This document shows, in pieces, positions 36,474 through 48,778 of a DNA stretch of 64,000 bases. Each line of letters opens with the position of its first letter. Within the stretch, counting starts at the first letter, position 1. The notes under the pieces are model-generated. The model searched no databases, was not told the DNA's origin, and was given only the letters and a program-made list of their open reading frames with translations. The stretch lies in assembly GCA_026936335.1 (NCBI GenBank), contig JAPMXV010000034.1:124001-188000 (forward strand), given 5' to 3'. Source of the DNA: Mantamonas sphyraenae (taxonomy: Eukaryota; CRuMs; Mantamonadidae). The position numbers and the translations under genes are program-made.

Positions 36474-37853
36474 TCACCTCCCGTCCTCCAGAAGTGCGGT
36501 GCTGGCCACCAGCACCGATATTCCTGCGCACAGCGCCCCCGAGAGCGGAAACGCTCTTCGCCACGCTCGGCACGGCTTGCCCGCAATGCTGTACCAGGGT
36601 GCAAACAGCACCACTCGGCTTCCCTTTGCCAGCGGGCCCCCCAGCCGTTCCAGCGCTGTCGCTCCAAACACCACCATCAGCACAGCCCCCATGGCCAGTC
36701 CTGCGTTCTTGGAAGTGTCCACAACCTGTACACGTGCAATCACCAGTCCGCACTGTTGTTTCAACGCCTCTATGTGCACTCTGATCCACTCATACTCGCT
36801 CAGCGCTGCCTCTGCATCCAAAGCTCTTGCTTCGCCGCGCTGCTGCATCCGCCTCCTGTGCATGATGCTGTCCACCGTGCGAGCTCGTTTCTGCAGGGCC
36901 TTGACCAGTCTCCCTGCCAATCCGTGCTTGTACCCTTTCAGCGAACTGTCCAACGCCATGTGCCCGTGCAGCTGCGAGCCCCGAGTGCTCAACGCAAACC
37001 GTTGCTTTTCCTGCTTCTCCTGCATCCTTTGCAACTTCTGCTCGCTCTCCACGTCCTCTGCCCGCTGTATCAGCACCTCCTCGTCCTCCTCCTCCACCTC
37101 TTCGTAGTCCGCCACCTCAATGCTCTCTTCGAAATCGCCCCCGCTCGATTCCACCACCTCGTCTTTCACCTCCATCACAGGCTCCTCCAATGCAGATGCC
37201 TCCGTTTCCATTGTCCCGCTGATTGTTTGCGACTGTACAGACTTTTGCGACAGCTGCGACTGCTGCGACTCGATGTCGTCCTCCACCACAAGTGCCTCCC
37301 CTTGGCGCGCACTGTCCACAAACAGCCTCCGGTTGCGCCATGCGCCCTGTCCATTGACTCCAGGCCGTGTGGGGAGTGACAAGCGCGCCATTTGCAGCGA
37401 ATACCCACGTGTCCCACTCCCACTGTCTGTCGTCATCCCCGAGCGGTTTGATCGCTCAACTTTCCCGGGCGACGGCGTCCCGCTCACATGTACTCCCCCG
37501 TGGCCTTCCTCGCCAGGCCTATCCTCAACCTCCCTGTTCTCTTTCTCCTCCCACTTCTCCTTGCCCATGCCCGAGTGCCCCACGTCTCCCCATACGTTGC
37601 TGCTCCCGTGGTTCCCGAATCGGTTCCCGCCAAAACGCCCAGACCTGCCGCTCCCCCTCGAGCCGGTCCATGTCTTGGACGGCGGCCCGCTATGCATTTC
37701 CACCTCCATTCCAGACTGTGTGTGCACTTCCTGCGACTCGCCTTCTTCTGAATCGCTCTCCAGCGACTCTTGCGACTCCTGCGACGCGCCCCAGAGCAGT
37801 TTCTCCATTTCCCACGACGCTGCGCGCGACATGACCACGCTTTTTCGCATCAT
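36474..37853 (-). CDS. Uncharacterised 459-residue protein with acidic central region
   Basis: Single exon from ATG 37853. The first 200 residues are Ser/Gly/Glu-rich and probably disordered. A central stretch has acidic runs (YEEVEEEDEEVLIQRAEDVE) and then a basic helical part (HKLAGRL-type KGYKHGLAGRLVKALQKRAR, MHRRRMQQRGEARALDAEAA). The C-terminal 90 residues look folded: CGLVIARVQVVDTS, GAVLMVVFGATALERLGGPL, AKGSRVVLFAPWYSI. The pattern of a strand, then G-x-x-V-x-x-F-x-P-W recalls the OB-like part of SPIDR-type DNA repair scaffolds, but this is only a hint. No signal or membrane segments except a weak hydrophobic stretch at the end. The start is 110 bp from the divergent DENND6 start; its stop faces RPL32 33 bp away. 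Confidence 0.6.
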   Translation of the reverse strand: MMRKSVVMSRAASWEMEKLLWGASQESQESLESDSEEGESQEVHTQSGMEVEMHSGPPSKTWTGSRGSGRSGRFGGNRFGNHGSSNVWGDVGHSGMGKEKWEEKENREVEDRPGEEGHGGVHVSGTPSPGKVERSNRSGMTTDSGSGTRGYSLQMARLSLPTRPGVNGQGAWRNRRLFVDSARQGEALVVEDDIESQQSQLSQKSVQSQTISGTMETEASALEEPVMEVKDEVVESSGGDFEESIEVADYEEVEEEDEEVLIQRAEDVESEQKLQRMQEKQEKQRFALSTRGSQLHGHMALDSSLKGYKHGLAGRLVKALQKRARTVDSIMHRRRMQQRGEARALDAEAALSEYEWIRVHIEALKQQCGLVIARVQVVDTSKNAGLAMGAVLMVVFGATALERLGGPLAKGSRVVLFAPWYSIAGKPCRAWRRAFPLSGALCAGISVLVASTALLEDGR

Positions 37854-37963
37854 GGTGTGTAAGGGGGTGACACGGGATGTGCAGAGATGGGTCCAAGTCC
37901 AACTGGGGCAGCTGGAAAGAGCAGGAGTCCGATGCGTTTGCTCAGCCAGCGCAAACTTTGTCC

Positions 37964-38011
37964 ATGAGCAGCAGCGGCACAGAACCCGTTAGCCGCTTTG
38001 CTGTGGCGGCC

Positions 38012-38045
<34 letters not shown>

Positions 38046-40600
38046 TCGGCAGTGGGAGACGCGACAGCAATGCTGCAGCTGAGAGCAGCCCTGGTGCGGC
38101 CGACCTTGCCGACCCGCCCTCAGAGACGCCGGTCATCTTTGTCGACTCCCCTCCATCGACACCCATCCAGTCTGACTTTCTGCTCGATTCCAGCGACCTA
38201 AGGTGTGTTCTTGTGCCCGTTTGGCTGCCCCATCTCGCCGTGGCGTGTCACATCCCGCCTGTACGGGAGCTCCCCTCTCGCTTTGCACCTCGCTCAGGGC
38301 TGCTGCTATGCCGCATGCCCCTGCCCGCTCACACGCACGCCTGGCTTTGCCTCATTGCCCTCAGTACCATGTCCACGTTCACCCCAGAGTCCTTGGGCGA
38401 CTGGCTTCTGGGCATCTGCGTCGTCGATTTCCACAAAGAACGAGGCCAGGTATGTCCTCGATCAACTGTGCCGGCCGTTTCCCCTTTGGTTTCCCGTCCC
38501 ATACGGCTCATGCTGACCCCATGTGCCCTGTATCCTGTTGACCACCTCCCCCTTTGGTCATCCCAGACCATTGAGCTGTGCCACCCGGACCTCGACCTGC
38601 CCGACACCCTCAGCAAAAACATCGCCTACTCGTCCTTCCCCGACTCAAACTCGGCCCAGATCGGTGACACCGTGTACTGCTTCCGAGTCCGCGCTCCGCA
38701 CAGTTGGCTCCACCCTGCCTTGGCCTGTGTACGTAGCTCCTCCGACCGGCTTCTCGACAGCCCATTCATCTATGGCTATGTGTTTTTCCGCCAGGAAGCC
38801 GACGAGGCCTCAGATCGCGGTTACGTCCAAAAGGTCAGTCGCCCACCACCTCCTTCCCACCCCCCTACCAGCCACACCTTCATTCTGACCCACCCACCCA
38901 CTCACCCCCTTCCGCCTCTCTGGGTGCACATGTCCACACCTCAGTCGGTCGTCATCCTCAGTCTCTTGCCCTTTGTCGACCTCTTTCAACAGCTGGTCCG
39001 TGTCGTCGGCCCCATGTTCTTTGAGTACGGTGAGCCGCTTATCGAAACTGCTTTGGAGAACATTAGCCGCTGGCCCGCTTATGACCGTGCGCAGGTTGTC
39101 GAGTTACCCTTCCTTGGCCATGTGTTCCAGGTGACCCCGGACACCTCGGTTGATCCGCGCCTGGCCACCGTCGAGGTGGAGCTTCTCTCCCACGAGGCCA
39201 AGGGCAATATGCCCTTCAACGTGGTGGTCATCCGCAACAGTCGCTTCGGCAGCCTCAACCTCTACTCCAGCTTCCACGCCATCGTTCCCCATCTGTGGCA
39301 CCTGTGGGAGCTCGTCATCACAGGACACCCCATCATGGTCATTTCTCCCGACCCACAGCTGTCCAGCCACGCCGTCCTCTCCCTCGTTGGTATGATTGCT
39401 CCCCTCCAGTACGCCGGCGACTTCCGGCCCTATTTTACCATTCACGACTCGGACTTTCGCCTCTACTTTGCCACTCCGAGCCCCAAGGCCAACGAACCTC
39501 TCCCTGACGACGAAGCCAGTGTGGCTGCCGAGGTTAACCAGGAGCACGGCCAGATGCCCGTCGTCCTTGGCGTCACAAACCCGTTTTGCGTAAAGATGAA
39601 CTCGGAGATCTCCACCGTCGTTTCTGTCGGCTACAAATCGGCACACAGGATGTAAGTTTGTGTGTGTGTGTGTGTGTCTGTGTGTGTGTGTGTGGCTGCT
39701 CGTGTGCACGTCGCCCATCACTCACACGCCATGATCCCATGATCCCATGATCCCATGTTCCCTCTCCACAGACGCAAAACGCGCTCCATGGGTTCCAGCC
39801 CGTCCATGGACGACATTTCCGAGTTTGTCAACGAAGTGCGTACGTCCAACAAACCACTCATCCAGCCTGACAAGGACATGCTGCGTCGCATGACCTCCTC
39901 CAAGAACCTGACGACCACGAGCGTGTTGCCTGACGACGACGGGGCCAATTACCGCAACCAGGTGCTACGCCAACACTTTGACCTGCTCACCGAAACCTTC
40001 ATGATGCCCCTGGAGCGCCACTTTGCCACGCTCATGCCGCTGGCGCGTGATGTCCAGCCGCTGCAACAGCTACCACGTGTGCAACCCTTTGACGTGGATG
40101 CATTCATTCACGACACCGACTGGCGAGACATCAGTGTACAAACCATGATGGGCATCCAGGCCGAGTGGAAGACCATCTACACACGCTTCCTGCACTCGCC
40201 GACCTTTGAACACTGGTACCAACGCCGGTGCACAGAGGCACGTGCCGTGCTGCAGATCAAGTACAGAGAGGTGCTCATGGCCCTGGATGGTGACGAATTG
40301 GCACGGCTTGTGCCCGACACGGAAGACGAAATCACCCTCATGGACCACTTTCTTCGCACGCGCGACGAACGCGACGAGTATGCAGAACGCGGGGACTCAA
40401 AGTACGCCCAGTGCCTCGACACCTTGCTCCAGGCCATTGTCGCCAAGTTGCCACAGGATCTGCGCCAAGCTGTGGAAGGCGAACTTGCTGCCGACTTGGA
40501 CGGTGGCGAAGCAAGCGTGGACGCAGTGGAGGGAGAGCAGAAGCAAGCAACCACCGAGCAACAGGATGAGGAAGCCAAGGATGAGAATGAAACGAGTTGA
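37964..40600 (+). CDS. DENN-domain protein of the DENND6 (FAM116) family
   Basis: Five exons, 37964-38202, 38365-38449, 38567-38833, 38945-39651 and 39772-40600, join in phase to 708 residues. After a Ser-rich start the uDENN part reads DWLLGICVVDFHKERGQTIE, then NIAYSSFPDSNSAQIGDTVY and CFRVR; this order is typical of DENND6/FAM116. The cDENN and dDENN parts include YGYVFFRQEAD, VVILSLLPFVDLFQQLVRVV, LWHLWELVITGHPIMVISPD, and NPFCVKMN. DENND6 proteins are guanine-nucleotide exchange factors for Rab GTPases (Rab14 in animals). An upstream in-frame ATG at 37877 would add 29 residues. The C-terminus is Glu/Gln-rich. Intron 4 has a long (GT)n run and three tandem GATCCCAT copies (39733-39755). 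Confidence 0.85.
39660..39694. repeat. (TG)n microsatellite in a DENND6 intron
   Basis: About 17 TG units, with one interruption, fill much of the 120-nt fourth intron. Followed by three tandem copies of an ATGATCCC unit at 39731-39755. Confidence 0.9.
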
Positions 40601-40610
40601 ATGCGCTGAC

Positions 40611-42531
40611 TCACAAGTGTTGCTCAATCACACCCAAGCCGGTACGGCGCGGTTTGGCCTTGCTGGCCGAGCCCGGGGTCAAACTAGCGCCCGGTTGCCG
40701 CGTGCCTGACGTAAAGATGGCCTGTTTGTCCACAGATACCTCGCGCACAGGCGGCACATACTGATAGTCACGCACGAGGATGAGGAAGAACAACAGAAAG
40801 AGGCCCATGAGGCCGGCAAAGAAGAAAAACTCGAAACTCTGGCTCTTGAACTTGATGTCCGCCACAATGGCTACAATGAGGTTTCCGATGGCTGTGGTGA
40901 GCAAAAAGGCGGCCATGACGACCGACTTCATGGACGAGGGCGCCTGGGAGTACGCAAATTCGAGGCCCGTGATGCTGACCAGGATTTCGCCAATGGTCAT
41001 CAGCAGGTACTGAGGCACTTGCCAGGTGACATGCACATGGCCCGGCGCCGCATCGATGGCCAATTGAACCAGACCCGCAGTGACAAAGGCAGCGGAGCAG
41101 AAAACCATGCCCACACTCATACGTTGGAGCGGGCGCAGCTTGAGACCCAGCGAACGCAGACCAGGGTAAATGAAGCGCTCAAACACGGGGATGAGCACAA
41201 TGAGCATCATGGGATTCATCATGGGCACCTGGTCCGGGTGGATGCGAGCCTTGCCAAAGGTACGATCCATGTGGTCGGCCTGAAACACCCAGCGTGATGC
41301 ATGCTGATCGTACAGAGCCCAGAAGATGGGTAGCGGGATAAAGACCTTGAGGACGCCCAGGACGATCTTGACGTCGTCGACGGTCTCGTCTGTGAAATCG
41401 CCACGGGCTGCGTCGACCCACGTCTCCCTGGTGAGGGCAGTGGTGACAGGCTCACGGTTGGGATTCTTGCTGTTGCGCCACGCTGTGCGGATGACATTCC
41501 AGACGGTGGAAAGGACGTGGCCGCCAGGGGGCACGTTGACATAGGTCCGCCTGCCCAGCCACAGCACAAAGGTGCTGACCACCAGCAAGACGGCAGGCAC
41601 GGAAAAGGCAAAGGCGTAGCTGACCGAACTGCGCAGGATGGGAGTGACAAAGGTGGACGCCAGCGAGCCGAGGTTGATCATAAAGTAGAACACGGCAAAC
41701 ATGGTTGGGATGAGGTGTGCCTGGGACGATGCAACCTGGTCACCCATAAAGGAGCTGGTACACGGTTTGATGCCGCCTGTGCCGATGGCAATGAGCAGCA
41801 AACCGATGCCGACGCCCCACAGCGAAGGCGGATTGCCGCTAAAGCCCGGGATGGCCGTCACCGCCACGACGATGTTACCCATGATGTAGATGAGCGACAG
41901 GTACAGAATGGTTTTGTACTTGCCTGTGTGTATGGGACCATGGGGCAATGCAGTGTGTGAGCAAGCGGCATTGCGGGACAAACACGCCGGGCAGGAACCG
42001 GGAGGGGAACGGCGCTGGCCGCCCGACGACTGACCCCATTTGGCATCCGAGAGCCAACCGCCAAAGAGCGGGAAGGAATACGAGACAAAAATGAAGGAGT
42101 GGAGCACGATTGTGGCGTGGTCCTCTGTCAGACCCAGCTGCCTGTGCAGATACAGGGCGAGGATCGCCTTCATGCCGTAGAAGGAGAAGCGCTCGCAAAA
42201 CTCGTTGCCCACGATGTAGTACTGGGGTTGAACCCAGCACACGCGGCACAATGATGGTGTGGGTTGGTGTGAGAACAGGTGGGCAAGTGCGTTGGGGCCA
42301 GAAAAGGCAGGCAAGACGCAAATACAAGGGCTCTGCCAAGTGGGAACGCACGCCGCGTCACCGGCACCCACAACTCACCACAGCACGCGGGATTTCGTCC
42401 CGCTTGTGCCGGTCGCGTGAATCCTGAGTGTCTGCATACTGGACGAGCCGTGTGCCGACGTCTGCGTCGTAGTCGTCGTCCAGGTCGTCCAATGGCAAGC
42501 CCGAACCGCGTGGGGCAAACGAGGATGACAT
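40611..42531 (-). CDS. POT/PTR-family proton-coupled oligopeptide transporter (SLC15-like)
   Basis: Exons 42379-42531, 42035-42221 and 40611-41923 give 550 residues. A hydrophilic start leads into YYIVGNEFCERFSFYGMKAI, the family signature with the ExxER motif for proton coupling. SYSFPLFGGWLSDAKWG matches the second signature. GTGGIKPCTSSFMGDQ and FYFMINLGSLAS follow, then paired helices to the end (FWALYDQHASRWVFQADHMD, YLLMTIGEILVSITGLEFAYSQ, AIGNLIVAIVADIKF). About 12 membrane helices are expected. POT proteins import di- and tripeptides or nitrate with protons. The C-terminal tail is basic. Its stop is 10 bp from the convergent DENND6 stop; its start is 135 bp from the divergent kinesin start. 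Confidence 0.92.
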
Positions 42532-42665
42532 GAGCGGACCAACAAAGATGTGGTGACACCGGAGCACTGCGAGAAGCACGGAGGACAGGGGATTGGACCA
42601 ATGTGGATTGCACCAACGTACAACCTGTGCACACAGCGCGGATCGGGACAAGGAGAACACGAGAG

Positions 42666-45899
<3,234 letters not shown>

Positions 45900-46487
45900 G
45901 ATGGTTAGAGCAATGGGGGCGCTGTGGCAGGAAAGAAAACCTCGAATTTTCGCGTGTGAGTTTCAGGCGGGAGCTGCACGGGAGAACATGCATGGATGGG
46001 TTGGATCCTTCGAAGCCGGTCTAGGATGCACCTGCCAGACCCCTCACAGGGCTGGAAGTGGCCTGCACATGACTTTGCCGGTCAAAGTGGATCCGAGAAC
46101 ACGCGCACAGCGCGATCTGCGTTCGGTAGGGACGCTGCATCCTTTGGTTGCTCGCAACCTCGTGGGTGTGGCGAAAACAGACCACCGCGGACATTCTATG
46201 CCGCTAGCCGCAAGGCGTCCGGGCACGTGTGTGCGGGCGCAGGCAGCGGGAAAGCGTTTTGGCGCCAAAATCGCGCGCCGGAAAAAAGCGCGAGAGGGCC
46301 AGGTGATCAGAGCAGAATTGCCCAGGTCCGCCGCCGTCCATGTAGAGGGTGTGGGCAGACGCGAGCACAGTGTGTGCGTGGTGGCAGAGTGTGCTGACAC
46401 GGTAGTCGCATGTACCGGATGACACCACGGTTCTGCGTGGCTGTGGGGCGCCGGAACGGGCGCTTTGCGTGCACGCCGTGCAGACCG
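45900..46487. other. Gene-free stretch before the CDK gene, with probable 5' UTR intron end
   Basis: 588 bp with no supported coding sequence or RNA gene. CTGACAC at about 46395 and the acceptor GCCGTGCAG ending at 46483, 4 nt before the CDK start codon, suggest that an intron ends here in the CDK 5' UTR; its donor could not be fixed. Confidence 0.45.
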
Positions 46488-47498
46488 ATGATCAAGTACC
46501 GCAAGATCGAGAAAATCGGGGAGGGGGCCTATGGCGTGGTGTACAAAGCCAAGTGTGTGCAGTCGGACGAGGTGGTGGCGCTGAAGAAGATCCGGTTGGA
46601 CACCAACGACGAAGACGGCGTGCCGTCGACAGCCATCCGCGAGGTGGCGCTGCTGAAGGAGCTGCAGCACCAAAACGTGGTCGGTCTCCGCGACGTCATC
46701 CACAACGAGAACAAGCTGTACCTTGTGTTTGAGCATCTGGATCAGGACCTGAAGCAGTACATGGACAAGACGTCCAGCATCCCCAGCGCAACCGTCAAGG
46801 TAGGGAGGAGCGATGATCAGGAACCGCAAAATGCCACCGAAAACCCGCAAACACAACGGACGCACATGCTCACATGACCCCACGCACACACACGTGGTAC
46901 CCCACCCCGCCACCCGCTCTCTCCAACACAGCGCTTCCTCTTTCAATTATTGCGAGGTGTGGCCTTTTGCCACAGCCACCGCGTGCTGCATCGGGACCTT
47001 AAGCCCCAAAACCTTCTGATCAACGAAGACGGTACGCTGAAGCTGGCTGACTTTGGCCTGGCGCGCGCTTTTGGCATCCCTGTGCGCACATACACGCATG
47101 AGGTGGTGACGCTGTGGTATCGAGCGCCAGAGGTGTTGCTGGGCTCCAAACACTACTCCACAGCGCTGGACGTGTGGTCCATCGGCTGCATCTTTGCAGA
47201 GATGGTCAGGCGCACTCCTCTTTTCTCTGGCGACAGCGAGATTGACCAGCTGTTTCGCATCTTCCGCACTCTGGGCACTCCTAACGAAGACGTATGGCCG
47301 GGTGTCACCAAGCTGCCTGACTTTAACCAGGACTATCCCAACTTCCGGCCCCAGTCCCTTTCCAAAACCGTGTCCGACCTCGATGATACGGGCATCGACC
47401 TTCTCCAGTCTATGCTTGTCTACGAGCCGCGCAAGCGCATTTCCGCCAAGCGGGCTTTGCTCCACCCCTACTTTGACGACATCCGCGACGAAGAGTGA
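46488..47498 (+). CDS. Cyclin-dependent kinase, CDK1/CDK2 type
   Basis: Exons 46488-46799 and 46932-47498 give 292 residues, the usual size. [20 protein letters not shown] carries the glycine loop; VALKKIRLD has the ATP lysine; [16 protein letters not shown] is the PSTAIRE cyclin-binding helix; [11 protein letters not shown] and [11 protein letters not shown] are intact; the T-loop reads [18 protein letters not shown] with the activating Thr. It is a complete cell-cycle CDK. The loop has GEGAYG: the Thr of the inhibitory Thr14-Tyr15 pair is Ala, while Tyr15 is kept. A fourteen-residue peptide upstream in frame is unlikely to be translated because a probable intron end precedes the ATG. Convergent with the RPL29 gene. 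Confidence 0.94.
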
Positions 47499-47568
47499 CA
47501 ACACTGCGCACTACAATGTACATAGCGACGGTTTTGAAAATCAGAACACACGTTGACGTTCATTCAAT

Positions 47569-47766
47569 TCAGGCAGCCTTCTGTGCCTCCTTGGCCAGAA
47601 GCTTGTTGCGCTTCACGTTGTGCTTCTTGGCGAAGCGCAGGTTGCGCAGGAACTTCGGGTCCATCCCCTTCAGCGGGGTCTGGCGCTTGCGCTGCGGCTT
47701 CTTGATGCCGTTGCGGTGCGCCTTGTACGTCTGGTTATGAGCCGTGTGGTTCTTGGACTTGGCCAT
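47569..47766 (-). CDS. RPL29: Ribosomal protein eL29 (RPL29), copy 1
   Basis: Single exon of 65 residues, the normal size of lower-eukaryote eL29. The start [20 protein letters not shown] and the following [20 protein letters not shown] are near-universal in the family; the rest ([20 protein letters not shown]) is basic. It is a small component of the large ribosomal subunit. The same protein is encoded again at 54170-54367. The upstream region is a pyrimidine-rich tract on the + strand (purine-rich in the direction of transcription) and is copied with the gene, so both copies should have the same promoter. Confidence 0.96.
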   Translation of the reverse strand: MAKSKNHTAHNQTYKAHRNGIKKPQRKRQTPLKGMDPKFLRNLRFAKKHNVKRNKLLAKEAQKAA

Positions 47767-48778
47767 CCTTGATCTGTTCCGTCAGTCGCCACACAAGCGT
47801 ACACGTCAACCACCAAATCGTGTGTCAGTGTTCCACCCCTCCCAATCACACTCATCCCCACACATGCATACACACACACACACACACCAGCACAGGCTCT
47901 GGGAAACACGCCACAACCCCCGCTTCCAAACACGCCCAGCCGATTCCCGTCCCAGCCCCCATCCTCCTTTGTCCACCCTTTCCGTCTTCCCATGCCACCC
48001 CTCCTCCCTGGAACGCGACCCCCCACACCGGCCCATCCACCCCCTCTGTCCCATCCACCTCTTCCTCCCCCCACGCCACCCACCCGACCGCCAAAAAGCT
48101 CGGCCCCGCCCATGCAACGCCCCAAATTCCTCCTCTCCCGTTCCTTTCCCCGCCCCTTTTCCCCTTTCACTCCCCTCCACACCCTTACTCTCACACCCCA
48201 TCCTCTTCTCCATCCACCCCTCTTTCCCACACATCCCTCCACAACCACTCCCTGCTTTCCAATCCCCCGCAAACCCGTCCTCCTTTCCCTTTCTCTCTCG
48301 CTCCCCCTCCACCTTTGCCCCGTTCCACCCAAAACCCTCTCCCCATCCTTCACTCTCGCCTGCCCATCATCCACCACACCACCCATTCCCCTCCCATCCT
48401 CCTTTTCCCTGTTCTCCCCCATCCGTTTCCTCCTATCCTCCTCTCTACCCTCCCACATCCTCCGCCAAAGTCCACCCCTCTCGCATGCATCACCCGCAAA
48501 ACCCGTCATCCGCCGCCCAGAATCCACCTCCACCACCGCCCACCATCACATCCACACGCACATTCCAACCACATCTCCATGCACACACATTCACACATCC
48601 CCTCTCTTTATCCTTGCTCTCATCTTGCAACCTACGAGTGGTGTTTTCGCTGTCTGCACACTCGCACTCCTCCCTGCACACCACATTCACATCTGTGCTT
48701 CTCTGTCACCCTCCCGTCTCTCCGGGGGACATGGCTCCCTCACTCCAACCCTCCCATTCACAGAGTCAACCAGTGGTT
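47767..48778. promoter_or_regulatory. RPL29 upstream region: about 900-bp C/T-rich tract, no gene
   Basis: The + strand from about 47890 to 48780 is dominated by C and T with very few G, so two frames stay open for about 350 codons; the conceptual proteins are just Pro/Ser/His repeats and are rejected. A (CA)n run is at 47869-47888. An ACAAGCGTAC block and GGTTGACG-type elements near 47795 are in both copies; no defined promoter element was recognised. Confidence 0.6.

Noticed and set aside
46005-46035. tRNA-like TTCGAAGCCGG element
   Set aside because: The B-box likeness is partial and no A-box or cloverleaf can be drawn around it.
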